Shown here: piece after piece, positions 28,401 to 34,796 of the stretch
Layout: the number at the start of each line of letters is the position of its first letter
How positions within the stretch are numbered: the first letter of the stretch is position 1
DNA from: Pseudomonas sp. DC1.2
Lineage (GTDB): Bacteria; Pseudomonadota; Gammaproteobacteria; Pseudomonadales; Pseudomonadaceae
Direction: 5' to 3'
Length of the DNA: 64,000 bases
Assembly (NCBI RefSeq): GCF_034351645.1
Contig: NZ_CP133782.1
Location: 1,555,001-1,619,000 of the forward strand
Notes under the pieces: generated by a model
Told to the model about the DNA's origin: nothing
Database searches by the model: none
The model's input: only the letters and a program-made list of their open reading frames with translations
Made by a program: the position numbers and the translations under genes

Positions 28401-31400
28401 ACCATCAACAACAATGGGTTGCAGCCCCAGGACATTACTACCGTCCGGACCTATTGGAATTTCGTGACGCAGATTAACCAGGCCATCGCGGCGGCTGCCG
28501 ATTTCAACGCCAAGAACAGCCCCACACCTTCGGCCACCGTTGAAGCGGATCTAAGTGCCTTTATCAACTGGATGGGCGGCGGTCTGCTCACTCAAACCAG
28601 CAATGTCACTAATACAAGCGGTCAATCCTACGGCGCGGTGATCCAGGCGGGCGGCAGCGTCAACCTCAACGCCGCCCAGAACATCAATAACAGCGTTGTC
28701 CGGGCTTATTACGCTTTTGTCACTGCCGGCCATACCAACACCGACACCCGTGCAGGCAGTACGTATGCCACGCGGGTTCAGATCAACGCGCAACTCCCGC
28801 CCAACCTGGCTCAGCAACAAGTCAATCCCACGGCGTTACCAGGCTTCAGCCTGCCAACCGGCCAAAACGGACTGTTTCGCCTGAGCGCGGCGAGCACCAG
28901 CGCGCCAGTCAGCACTGGCCCGCAAAGCTGGACGCTGGGGGGCGGCGGTATCAGCGCAGCTCAGCGTCAGCAGTCACTGCCGGCCAGCCAACTCGCGATT
29001 CAGGTGGGTGGTATCGCCCAAGCCTCCGCCAGCTCGGTGGCAGGACTGCCTGGCGTGACGGCTGCGCCAGGCCCGCTCAGTATCGCCCGTGTTCAAGGCC
29101 TGCCGAGCAGCGCTAGCCCGTCCAACCCGCAGAAATACTTGATCGAAACCAACCCGGTCCTTACCGACCTCAAGCAATTCATGAGTTCGGACTACCTGCT
29201 CAAGGCCCTCGGCTACAACCCCGACGACAGCGCCAAACGCTTGGGAGACGGCTTCTACGAACAGAAGCTGATCCAGCAGGCGGTCGTGGCCGGCACGGGT
29301 CAAGCGTTCATCAATGGAAAGACCTCGAACGAGGCGCAGTTCAAGTACCTGATGGACAACGCCATCGCCAGCAAGAACGAGCTGAAGTTGTCCGTCGGCG
29401 TGAGCCTCACCGCCGAACAGGTCGCCGCGCTGACCCACGACATCGTCTGGATGGAAAGTGAAGTCGTCGACGGCCAGACCGTGCTGGTGCCGGTGCTGTA
29501 CCTTGCCAACGCCAACAACCGCCTGGCCGCCAACGGCGCCCTGATCCAGGGCGGCGACGTGAGCCTGATCGCCGGCCAAAATCTCGACAACGCCGGCACC
29601 CTGCGCGCCAGCAATAACCTGTCCGCCGCCGCCGGCAACAATCTGGTCAACAGCGGCCTGGTGGAAGCCGGTAATCGCCTGGACCTGCTCGCTGGTAACA
29701 ACATCGCCAACCAGTCCGGGGGCATTATCGCCGGGCGCGATGTCAGCCTGACCGCCGTTAATGGCGACGTGACCAACGAACTCACCGTCACCAGCCACAA
29801 AAGCAGCGTCGATGAGTACAGCCAGCAGACAGACGTTGTCGACAGCGCGGCGCGCATTGAAGCGGCGAACAACCTGACCATCCGCGCCGGGCGCGACCTG
29901 AATAACACCGGCGGCGTCCTGAAAAGCGCTGCAAACACCACGATCACGGCCGGGCGAGATGTCAAGCTCAGCGCCGTCCAGCAAGTCGTCAGCCACGACT
30001 ACGGCGCCGACCGCCGGGATCAAAGCATCACTCAGCACGGTTCCAGCGTGACGGCCGGTCAGGACCTGAGCATTCAGGCCGGCCGTGACCTCTTGGCCAT
30101 TGCCAGCCAGATCGACGCCAAGCGCGATGTCGCCATGGCGGCGGGCGGCAACCTGACCCTGGCCTCGGCGGCGGACGAAACGCACTCGTACTACCAGGAC
30201 AACAAGGTCAAGGCTCAGGAAGACCACGTCAGCCAGGTCAGCACAACCGTCAATGCTGGCGGCAATGTCACGTTGAACGCCAGTCAGGACCTGACACTCA
30301 GCTCAAGCAACGTTACGGCGGGCAATGAAGCTTATCTGGTGGCCGGTGGGCAATTGAACGTGCTGGCGGCACAAAACAGCGACTACTCGCTGTACGACAT
30401 GAAGAAAAAGGGCAGTTGGGGCAGTGAGAAGACCCAGCGTGACGAAGTCACCGACGTGAAGAACATCGCGAGCGAAATCAAGGCTGGGGGCAACCTGACG
30501 TTGGTCAGTGGTGGGGACCAGTTGTATCAGGGGGCCAGGCTTGAGGCTGGCAACGATTTGACGCTGGAGAGTGGTGGGGGCATCACGTTTGAGGCGGTGA
30601 AGGATCTGCATGACGAAAGTCATATCAAGAGCAACGGCGACCTGGCGTGGACCTCATCGTCAGGCAAAGGCAACACCGATGAGACGTTGCGCCAGAGTGA
30701 GTTGATTGCTCAAGGCCAGATGACGATCAATGCGGTTAATGGCTTGAACATTGACCTTAAGAACATCAACCAAAAATCGGTGAGCCAGACCATTGATGCG
30801 ATGGTCAAGGCTGATCCGGGTCTGGCTTGGATCAAAGAGGCTGAGCAGCGGGGGGATGTGGATTGGCGGCAGGTGAAGGAGGTTCATGACTCCTTTAAGT
30901 ACAGCCAGTCGGGTATGGGCCAGGGTGCGATGCTCATCGTTGCCATTGTCGTCACTGTGCTCACATATGGCGCTGCTAGTGGGGCTATTGGCGCGGCAGC
31001 AGTGGGTACAAGTGCCGGTGCTGCCGGAACTGGAGCATTGGCGGCGGCCACTGCTGGAACAGCTGCTGTAGGGGGCGTTGCCGGCACCGCGGCTGCCGCT
31101 GCGGGTTGGGCCAACGTCGCCCTATCCATGGGCGCTGCTTCGCTAGCCTCCACTGGTGCCATCAGCACCATCAATAACAAGGGCAACCTGGGTATTGCGC
31201 TGAAAGATACCTTCAGCAGTGACAGCCTCAAGCAAGCGATGATCTCCGCAGGCGTTGCGGGCGTTATGTCGGCCTACGGCCCTGAATGGTTTGGCGGTAA
31301 AACCGACCCTACGACAAGCACCACCACCACGGCGGCTGGCTCGGCTGTTGGAGCCATTCCGGACATAACCAACCCGAGTGCCTGGGCCAACTTCGCTGGC

Positions 31401-32492
31401 ATGCAACTGACCCAGAGCGCCTTGACTGGAGTGGCCAATGAAGCCTTGGGCCAAGGCAAGTTCGGCGATGCTATGCAGAGCGCGCTGTACAACATCTTGC
31501 AAGCCAGCGCGTTTAATTCTGTCGGCGATATGGGATTTGGCAGTGGAAGCCTAGCCAATATAGCCGCCCACGCTTTAACCGGTGGCTTGCTAGCTGAAGC
31601 CATGGGCGGCGACTTCAAGACCGGAGCCATGGCAGCTGGGGCCAGCGAGGCCATGGCCAATGCGCTGGGAAGCGGCCTCCTTTCGGGCAACGACGAACAA
31701 GCCAAACGCTTGCAACAGGCGGCGGCGCAGATCGTGGGCGTTCTTGCCGCTGCCAGCGTCAATGGCGACGTGCAGATGGGCGCAGACATTGCCAAGAATG
31801 GACGTGCCTATAACCACGACTTACATGAGAAAGACGCTGAGCATTTCATCAAAGGAGCTATGGAGGCCTGTCGGAGCAATCCAGGGATTTGCAATACTGG
31901 GGTGGATTTCAGCAAACTGACCGCCGACGACATTCTTGCGGCTATGCGGGTTGAAGGGGCCCATGGCGAAGGAATCGCTGGTGTTAAACCGGAGGCGATA
32001 GCCTTCATCGACGACTTCATGTTCTCCCTTTTACCGGCGCTGCGCGAGCAGTTGTACAGTCCAACGGCTTCAGAAGCCGAGCGACTGGACGTTGAGCACA
32101 AAGCAACGCTCTTGTTGTTAGTATTATCGCTGGGACAAGGGGTTCGAAACATTGGCAACGCGGTCCAAGGTTTTGAAACTGGTGCTGTAGCTGGTGTTGA
32201 GGCTGCGAAGTCGGGAAGCGAGGGTGCAAAAGGTAGTCTCCCAGAAATTAAGATGGTTGATGGTTTCTACCAAGCGGAAGGAACTCCATTCAAATTCTCT
32301 GAGTATTACTACAATCGCTTATGGTCGACTGGGCGTGGGGCACCTTTTGTTCAGGCGGATGAGGTCCTGAAAACAGCAACAACGGTTACCCCGGATAGGA
32401 TGGCAGGGTTCTATCGTTATACGAATGGTTCGATGGAGATGGTTTATAATCCTGTTACTAAAGAAGTTTGGCATCTTCAACCTTTAAGGTAG
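22419..32492 (+). CDS. cdiA: CdiA/TpsA-type giant filamentous hemagglutinin with C-terminal toxin
   Basis: 3357 residues. An extended signal peptide (about 1-50, RGLAFLLANVMFWQPMWAQA) is followed by the TPS secretion domain (about 50-300) with GNPNLTNRVA and VIVANPYGISCNGCGF. Residues ~330-2000 are degenerate FHA repeats with the LDNSNG/LNNQNG pattern. A second FHA block (~2330-2780) follows. A pretoxin region (~2837-3268) has a glycine/alanine-rich hydrophobic stretch, a DUF637-like segment (AAHALTGGLLAEAMGGDFK) and NGRAYNHDLH. The toxin is only ~89 residues after the junction GAKG (codon 3269), ending in VYNPVTKEVWHLQP; it may be a small BECR-fold RNase (low confidence). CdiA is exported by CdiB and delivers the C-terminal toxin into neighbouring cells. 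Codons 2432-2677 are repeated in two downstream fragments. Confidence 0.93.
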   Translation: MDVRQHAFLARQPSAELKTREHFWGMPKRGLAFLLANVMFWQPMWAQADGIVVANPGTSLGQAGNGVPIVNIATPNGSGLSHNQFHDYNVGTQGVILNNVAAQTGATQLGAIIVGNPNLTNRVAAQTILNEVVGGSPSQLRGYTEVAGQSARVIVANPYGISCNGCGFINTPRVTLTTGKPVLDNGRLDRFQVDQGSVSIDGDGLNASNVDHFEIITRSAKINAQIQANNLTIIAGRNDVNADTLNATARANDGSAKPELAIDSSALGGMYAGTIKLVGTEAGVGVRLAGNVAASGGDIQLDVNGHLSLAQTAASGAVNVNAASLDVSGRVYAGSSLAINTRGDLNVQQSLAARDRISLSSGGQLSNQAVIEAGVNSDNSRNATGDVSLSAQNLSNTGSIIASRAVQATVAQTLFNQGGTLSAQQSANITAATLDNQNKGRVLSSGSLGVSATQLLNAQGGLFHSAGSLTTQAGYVNNNGGEVSSLNTATLNIASLDNVAGLVSAGMALSLTASGKVNNQGGKLTGLDTLNLSAGQVDNSNQGRIASNQTLTASVSGLDQHNGGQLTSSSALTLDLNHGQLNNQNGLINAPLLMLKNLQGVVNQNGEISSAQAFTLAADSFDNSNGKLLSNQALTLRINQALSNVNGLISAATLDAHSASVDNSNGLISSHGVLSAGADGSFVNQGGTVIADGDMQLNAGTLNNLNGQVSGKRDLKAQITSLTNQNGKLIALGALTLSGSTLDNRGKGLVGATQALNVKVDAIDNRGGELSSTVGVALLGSQLDNSDSGQVIAGDTLKLTVDHVINQSKGLLSATGDLSLTGSSLDVSGGSLVSQHNLNVGLTGSLTNSAGLLSSEGLLTINAASLANRLGSLSSAGQLSLTSAGLIDNQGGKLVTDGGIDVHSASLDNSQAGSVSGKGAVSITTGILDNSHAGNLNSSSTLNLNAGQVTNQDNGRIASVDTLTASVTGLDQQGGQLFSNTGLNLDLNNGQLNNQNGLINAPILVLKNLNGVANQNGEISSPQAFTLTANNLDNSNAKLLSSQALTLQINQALSNIKGLIAAASIDTHVGSLDNSGGTLTSRADLNLHVDGQLGNQNLGLINAATLLNISSAGLNNQNGSLLGSAISLDFTGTSGDLNNGAGLITTAGQLTVNHLRDLNNQGGEISSNQSFSLVGRTLDNSGGKLISSNLLSLNASASLLNQNGLVSGWQGLDVSAASLDNRNNGTLSSRNGDLSANVSGALLNSGAGALVSQNALTVNAASLDNSGGILSSGAGQTLTVGGLLNNGQKGLIDSGAALIVQAMTLGNAAGAITAQKNLSFTGTALDNTSGSLVGNETVTLDLLGALTNTNGKLASAGPLLIQRASQIDNQGGQLASQSLMTLFTGGLDNSNRGTVAASGQLLLSATGAVQNNADGLIYSQNAGLQLQAASLANSKGTMQSQGALALTVSGDIDNQSGRIIAQGADLTVNAGNLDSRGGVLASLQGAFTAHLAGVLKNGYDLTNNNQGGVIQAHNLDITALAGINNYGGRISAQTGDALIHTADFDNRNGGLYATGRVNVTGNNFDNSGSNDGQIAGSQIDLTLSGVLNNRLGIIESDSTLAITAASIDNQTGQLRALGTSGKTNFQIGGLFDNSNGTIETANTDLTLGAGSFHNTGGSLLHAGTGTFDISTANVMGAGGTLVTRGGLTLNANSWTNSSVIQAGRLTVNVNSLSQTASGQLLASDSFSGSGGSWYNDGLIASDGNLSLGIGGAYWGAGRLSSQGNLGLSAAQVSLNSVTSTIASGGDATINVSGQLDNAGRLTSMAAMTVTAGGLRNYGTLGAGGNLTVNTGALLNNNGLISSGGNMQLLASSFTNSYAQVYGFGNVLIGRDSQGGMANLLDNRSGNIDSAQNLTINAMTVNNVMDVLQYTDHTKSSATITQLTCAQIPIAGCDERDWGGINGRWEIDETDSLRVTSSSAASGLTSGANLLINAQTLNNISSTIAASGNLTANATTINNNGLQPQDITTVRTYWNFVTQINQAIAAAADFNAKNSPTPSATVEADLSAFINWMGGGLLTQTSNVTNTSGQSYGAVIQAGGSVNLNAAQNINNSVVRAYYAFVTAGHTNTDTRAGSTYATRVQINAQLPPNLAQQQVNPTALPGFSLPTGQNGLFRLSAASTSAPVSTGPQSWTLGGGGISAAQRQQSLPASQLAIQVGGIAQASASSVAGLPGVTAAPGPLSIARVQGLPSSASPSNPQKYLIETNPVLTDLKQFMSSDYLLKALGYNPDDSAKRLGDGFYEQKLIQQAVVAGTGQAFINGKTSNEAQFKYLMDNAIASKNELKLSVGVSLTAEQVAALTHDIVWMESEVVDGQTVLVPVLYLANANNRLAANGALIQGGDVSLIAGQNLDNAGTLRASNNLSAAAGNNLVNSGLVEAGNRLDLLAGNNIANQSGGIIAGRDVSLTAVNGDVTNELTVTSHKSSVDEYSQQTDVVDSAARIEAANNLTIRAGRDLNNTGGVLKSAANTTITAGRDVKLSAVQQVVSHDYGADRRDQSITQHGSSVTAGQDLSIQAGRDLLAIASQIDAKRDVAMAAGGNLTLASAADETHSYYQDNKVKAQEDHVSQVSTTVNAGGNVTLNASQDLTLSSSNVTAGNEAYLVAGGQLNVLAAQNSDYSLYDMKKKGSWGSEKTQRDEVTDVKNIASEIKAGGNLTLVSGGDQLYQGARLEAGNDLTLESGGGITFEAVKDLHDESHIKSNGDLAWTSSSGKGNTDETLRQSELIAQGQMTINAVNGLNIDLKNINQKSVSQTIDAMVKADPGLAWIKEAEQRGDVDWRQVKEVHDSFKYSQSGMGQGAMLIVAIVVTVLTYGAASGAIGAAAVGTSAGAAGTGALAAATAGTAAVGGVAGTAAAAAGWANVALSMGAASLASTGAISTINNKGNLGIALKDTFSSDSLKQAMISAGVAGVMSAYGPEWFGGKTDPTTSTTTTAAGSAVGAIPDITNPSAWANFAGMQLTQSALTGVANEALGQGKFGDAMQSALYNILQASAFNSVGDMGFGSGSLANIAAHALTGGLLAEAMGGDFKTGAMAAGASEAMANALGSGLLSGNDEQAKRLQQAAAQIVGVLAAASVNGDVQMGADIAKNGRAYNHDLHEKDAEHFIKGAMEACRSNPGICNTGVDFSKLTADDILAAMRVEGAHGEGIAGVKPEAIAFIDDFMFSLLPALREQLYSPTASEAERLDVEHKATLLLLVLSLGQGVRNIGNAVQGFETGAVAGVEAAKSGSEGAKGSLPEIKMVDGFYQAEGTPFKFSEYYYNRLWSTGRGAPFVQADEVLKTATTVTPDRMAGFYRYTNGSMEMVYNPVTKEVWHLQPLR
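29712..30448 (+). repeat. Long repeat, copy 1 (inside cdiA)
   Basis: These ~737 bases recur nearly identically at 44107-44843 and 48410-49146 (copy 2 differs by a few substitutions, for example CCGCTG for CCGCCG near its start). They encode part of the second FHA block. After 30448 the three copies diverge but stay homologous. They are long enough to support homologous recombination between cdiA and the downstream fragments. Confidence 0.92.
32223..32232 (+). repeat. Toxin junction decamer GGTGCAAAAG (8 copies in the locus)
   Basis: In cdiA this decamer encodes Gly-Ala-Lys at the border of pretoxin and toxin. The same ten bases occur at 32905, 39792, 40510, 41090, 41955, 42577 and 51911. Each copy opens an orphan toxin frame in the same phase (next residue Gly or Ala). 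Six of the seven orphan copies lie 0-14 bases from the stop of a preceding immunity gene; the one at 39792 instead follows the mobile segment. The two cdiA fragments have a related CCACAAAAG at the equivalent point (about 46557 and 51074). Confidence 0.92.
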
Positions 32493-32498
32493 TTAAAA

Positions 32499-32903
32499 AT
32501 GTGCGAAATTACCATGCAGATTATTTATTTTTTATTTGTGCATCAGAAGGGAAGGCGGCTTTCTGTTTTAGAGTTCTGCATAAATTATATTGATGGGGAT
32601 TTGGCCTTTTCAGAAGATTTTTTACGTAACGAGCCTGCAATGTACGAAGAGCTTTTCTCTTTAGAGTGTAAGGGGTATATGCTTGATTTACTTGAAAAAC
32701 TGATGACTGAGATGAAAGTGTTAAGGTTTGAAGAGTCAGGAGAGGTTTTAGATGGGTTGGAGTTCGTTCAGAATGTTGGCGCTACGGCATTGTGGAAGTT
32801 TAATTGTAATTTGAGTTCTGAGGTAGAGAGCTTTGTTAGGGAGTTCGATCGATTGGATGTCGTTGAGGAGAGAGAAAGATTGTATTCATTAGCGCAAGCT
32901 TAA
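32499..32903 (+). CDS. cdiI: Presumed CdiI immunity protein for the active CdiA toxin
   Basis: 134 residues (or 129 from the ATG at 32514), starting six bases after the cdiA stop. It is AT-rich compared with cdiA, as are all cassettes here. The protein is acidic and helical, with no signal peptide. I recognise no family. Its role is assigned by position: in CDI loci the gene directly after cdiA protects the producer against its own toxin. Its stop is one base from the next GGTGCAAAAG junction. Confidence 0.75.
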   Translation: MCEITMQIIYFLFVHQKGRRLSVLEFCINYIDGDLAFSEDFLRNEPAMYEELFSLECKGYMLDLLEKLMTEMKVLRFEESGEVLDGLEFVQNVGATALWKFNCNLSSEVESFVREFDRLDVVEERERLYSLAQA

Positions 32904-32904
32904 T

Positions 32905-33342
32905 GGTGCAAAAGGTGTAGGCAATGCAGCAACTTATGTTGCTGATGATATTCGCTTCTCGCAGAATACTGTTTCGTTCAGCAAGACAGATCGAATTTCT
33001 GGCACGAACTACACCTACGACGATTTAGTCCAGAGCATGAAAACTAATGGCTGGAAAGGTGATCCGGTTGATGTTGTGAAAATGCCGGATGGTAAGCTGA
33101 CTAGTATGGACAACACTCGAATTGCTGCTGCCAGAGAAGCGGGGATTGAGGTGAATGCTAGCGTTCGTGGATTTGACGATCCATTGACGCCAGCTATTCA
33201 AAAGGCTAGAGGGTGGGAGAGTTTTAGTACTTGGGGCGAAGCGATTAGTGCCCGTATAAATAAACAGTCAGGTGGGTTTTCTACTTCCAACCCTTACGGC
33301 TCATCAGATTTACCACGTGTTACTGGAGGAGGAGGTAGATAA
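32905..33342 (+). pseudogene. Orphan CdiA-CT toxin cassette 1 (no start codon)
   Basis: The frame starts at the junction decamer as GAKGVGNAATYVADDIRFSQ and runs 145 codons; no ATG/GTG/TTG with an RBS is suitably placed at the front. The core TYDDLVQSMKTNGWKGDPVD followed by DGKLTSMDNTRIAAAREAGI resembles the ParB/Srx-like fold toxins found at the ends of Rhs and CDI proteins (family by memory). It ends in NPYGSSDLPRVTGGGGR. Its stop overlaps the ATG of the immunity gene by one base. As it stands it is silent unless joined to cdiA, or started at the internal ATG at 33037. Confidence 0.8.
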
Positions 33343-33767
33343 TGAAGCCTTTTTTGTATGAGCTTCCAATTTTGCCGAGCGGCTTTCAATTTCCCGCTGA
33401 TTACCTAAGTATAGTTATGGCGGATGAGGGTTTGGATATAGAGCCATGGAGGCTTTTGTCGGAAGACATGGCGCTATCTCTTTCCTACTATGGTTCTATG
33501 CTTTTGAAATTTCCAGGGTGTGCTCTGGTTCCATTTGCAATTATTCAAGACGAATCTGGATTGTATAATGATGGCTGGGTAGTTCTCGCTTGCTTTGATG
33601 GAAGCACAGGGGTGGGGGGCAGTGTCCGGATTTATGATTATTCAAGGCCGAAATCAAGTCCTTGGGATAATTTTTCTTACTCTGGTTTCTCTGAATGGCT
33701 TAGTGCTGCCAAAGAAGAGTCAGCTCGTTACAAGTCTGAGCGGGAAGACGACGAAAATTATTCCTGA
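33342..33767 (+). CDS. Immunity protein of cassette 1 (SMI1/KNR4-like)
   Basis: 141 residues; the ATG shares one base with the toxin stop (TAATG). The pattern with PADYLSIVMADEGLDIEPWR, then YDGWVVLACFDGSTGVGGSVRIYD and a C-terminal FSEWLSAAKEESARY resembles SUKH/SMI1-KNR4 immunity proteins of polymorphic toxin systems (moderate confidence). It would neutralise the toxin encoded just upstream. The 3' end overlaps the convergent kptA gene by 10 bases. Confidence 0.72.
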   Translation: MKPFLYELPILPSGFQFPADYLSIVMADEGLDIEPWRLLSEDMALSLSYYGSMLLKFPGCALVPFAIIQDESGLYNDGWVVLACFDGSTGVGGSVRIYDYSRPKSSPWDNFSYSGFSEWLSAAKEESARYKSEREDDENYS

Positions 33768-34306
33768 TGTATAAAAAGTATAGGAACGTGATCCGTTAAC
33801 CATACGCCATTCTCAGACTGAAAAAACTTGAGGCCCTGCTGGTACATCCGCAGGGCTTCAATTTTTAGCACCACAGGTTTTCCATATCGCTGTCCGACGG
33901 CTATGGCTGTGGCTACGTCTTGAGATAGATGCACATGATGGCGAGAGCCCGCAATTAGCCCTTGCTGCTGAATTGACTCTAGAAAGCGAGTGGCTGTTCC
34001 GTGGTACAAAATCTGGGGTGGCTCTTTCTCAATATACTGGAGGTTTACACTTTCAGTTGAATGGCCCTGCACGGCGCGAATGTATTGCGCATCGTTAGAA
34101 ATAGCAAAACGCTTTTTATCGCTGCTGCTGACAATATCCAGGATCAGTTCGCGATCTAGAACACGCCCTTCCTTAGCTGCGCCTGCAATTAATAAATCAA
34201 TTTCTGCCCAGCCCTCCATGTCTAGCTGAAGTCCAATGGACTGCGGTTCATGTCGCAATACATAGCTGAGAAATTTGCTAATTTCGTTGAGCTGCTTACT
34301 GTTCAT
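33758..34306 (-). CDS. kptA: RNA 2'-phosphotransferase (Tpt1/KptA)
   Basis: 182 residues, full length for the family. Motifs: LSYVLRHEPQSIGLQLDMEG (Arg-His of the N-domain), RFAISNDAQYIRAVQGHS, and ILYHGTATRFLESIQQQGL with SRHHVHLSQD (the H-R NAD-binding core). The enzyme transfers an internal 2'-phosphate from RNA to NAD+, the last step of tRNA splicing in eukaryotes; bacterial roles are poorly known. The gene shares four bases with the stop of the XRE gene, so they form an operon. It is found here beside a cluster of presumed RNase toxins, where a role in RNA repair is conceivable. No AT bias like the cassettes. Confidence 0.9.
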   Translation of the reverse strand: MNSKQLNEISKFLSYVLRHEPQSIGLQLDMEGWAEIDLLIAGAAKEGRVLDRELILDIVSSSDKKRFAISNDAQYIRAVQGHSTESVNLQYIEKEPPQILYHGTATRFLESIQQQGLIAGSRHHVHLSQDVATAIAVGQRYGKPVVLKIEALRMYQQGLKFFQSENGVWLTDHVPILFIHQE

Positions 34307-34662
34307 GGTTGCTGTTTTGACTCTGTACTGGGTACAAAAAATCGTTTTGTCTGGTGTTTCAAAATCATCGCATCGAGTAGGGCGAGCACAGAGCGTCGTT
34401 CGTCCTCGTCCATTTGCACCACAGCTTCGAATTTGAGCTTTAGCTCGTCCTGCGGTTCGCGCTCGTTTTCTTCAAACACCAGCCAATCGGTGGAGACATT
34501 AAAGGCCACAGCCACCTTCTTGAGCACCTCAAGCGATGGTTGGGCTTCACCGGATTCATAGCGTTTTACCTGGGTGATATGGATTCCCACGGTGTCAGCC
34601 ATTTGCTGTTGGGTCAGGCTGTGTTGCTTGCGTAGTCGCAAGAAGCGTTCAGTGAAGCTCAT
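34303..34662 (-). CDS. XRE-family regulator 1 of the CDI locus
   Basis: 119 residues from the ATG at 34662, where alignment with its paralogues begins (MSFTERFLRLRK here, MSFSQRIVELRK at 43729 and 48044). HTH about 5-60 with GIHITQVKRYESGEAQPS. The C-terminal half, FEAVVQMDEDERRSVLALLDAMILKHQ, is colinear with FEAISRMPMEEQELVRGLLDAVIVKHQ in the other copies. It is transcribed away from the primase gene and into kptA. Candidate operators (AGTATCT/AGATACT) lie in the 134-base gap to the primase start. Confidence 0.85.
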   Translation of the reverse strand: MSFTERFLRLRKQHSLTQQQMADTVGIHITQVKRYESGEAQPSLEVLKKVAVAFNVSTDWLVFEENEREPQDELKLKFEAVVQMDEDERRSVLALLDAMILKHQTKRFFVPSTESKQQP

Positions 34663-34730
34663 CCAGAACAAGCCTTGGTGGTGGTCGATGCCTGGCATTG
34701 TCACCTCTGGTTCTGATGAGGGTTGACTGA

Positions 34731-34794
34731 AGTATCTATATGGAGCCTACGATAATACCTGATGAGATACTTGACAAGGTTCTGAGGAGATACT
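34731..34794. promoter_or_regulatory. Repeated AGATACT sites before the primase gene
   Basis: AGTATCT (34731-34737) is the inverse of AGATACT, which occurs at 34765-34771 and 34788-34794. The last overlaps the primase RBS region, as an XRE repressor site would. The three sites are 34 and 23 bases apart. Confidence 0.45.
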
Positions 34795-34796
34795 GA

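Noticed and set aside
28974..30227. 417-residue minus-strand ORF within cdiA, with copies at 43729-44622 and 48044-48925
   Set aside because: It is the antisense of repeated GC-rich cdiA sequence. It looks conserved only because the sense strand is duplicated; in the two copies only the XRE part downstream is a real gene.
22419..32492. Non-ribosomal peptide or other giant enzyme
   Set aside because: No adenylation or condensation motifs; the N-terminal TPS domain and LDNSNG repeats identify a filamentous hemagglutinin.
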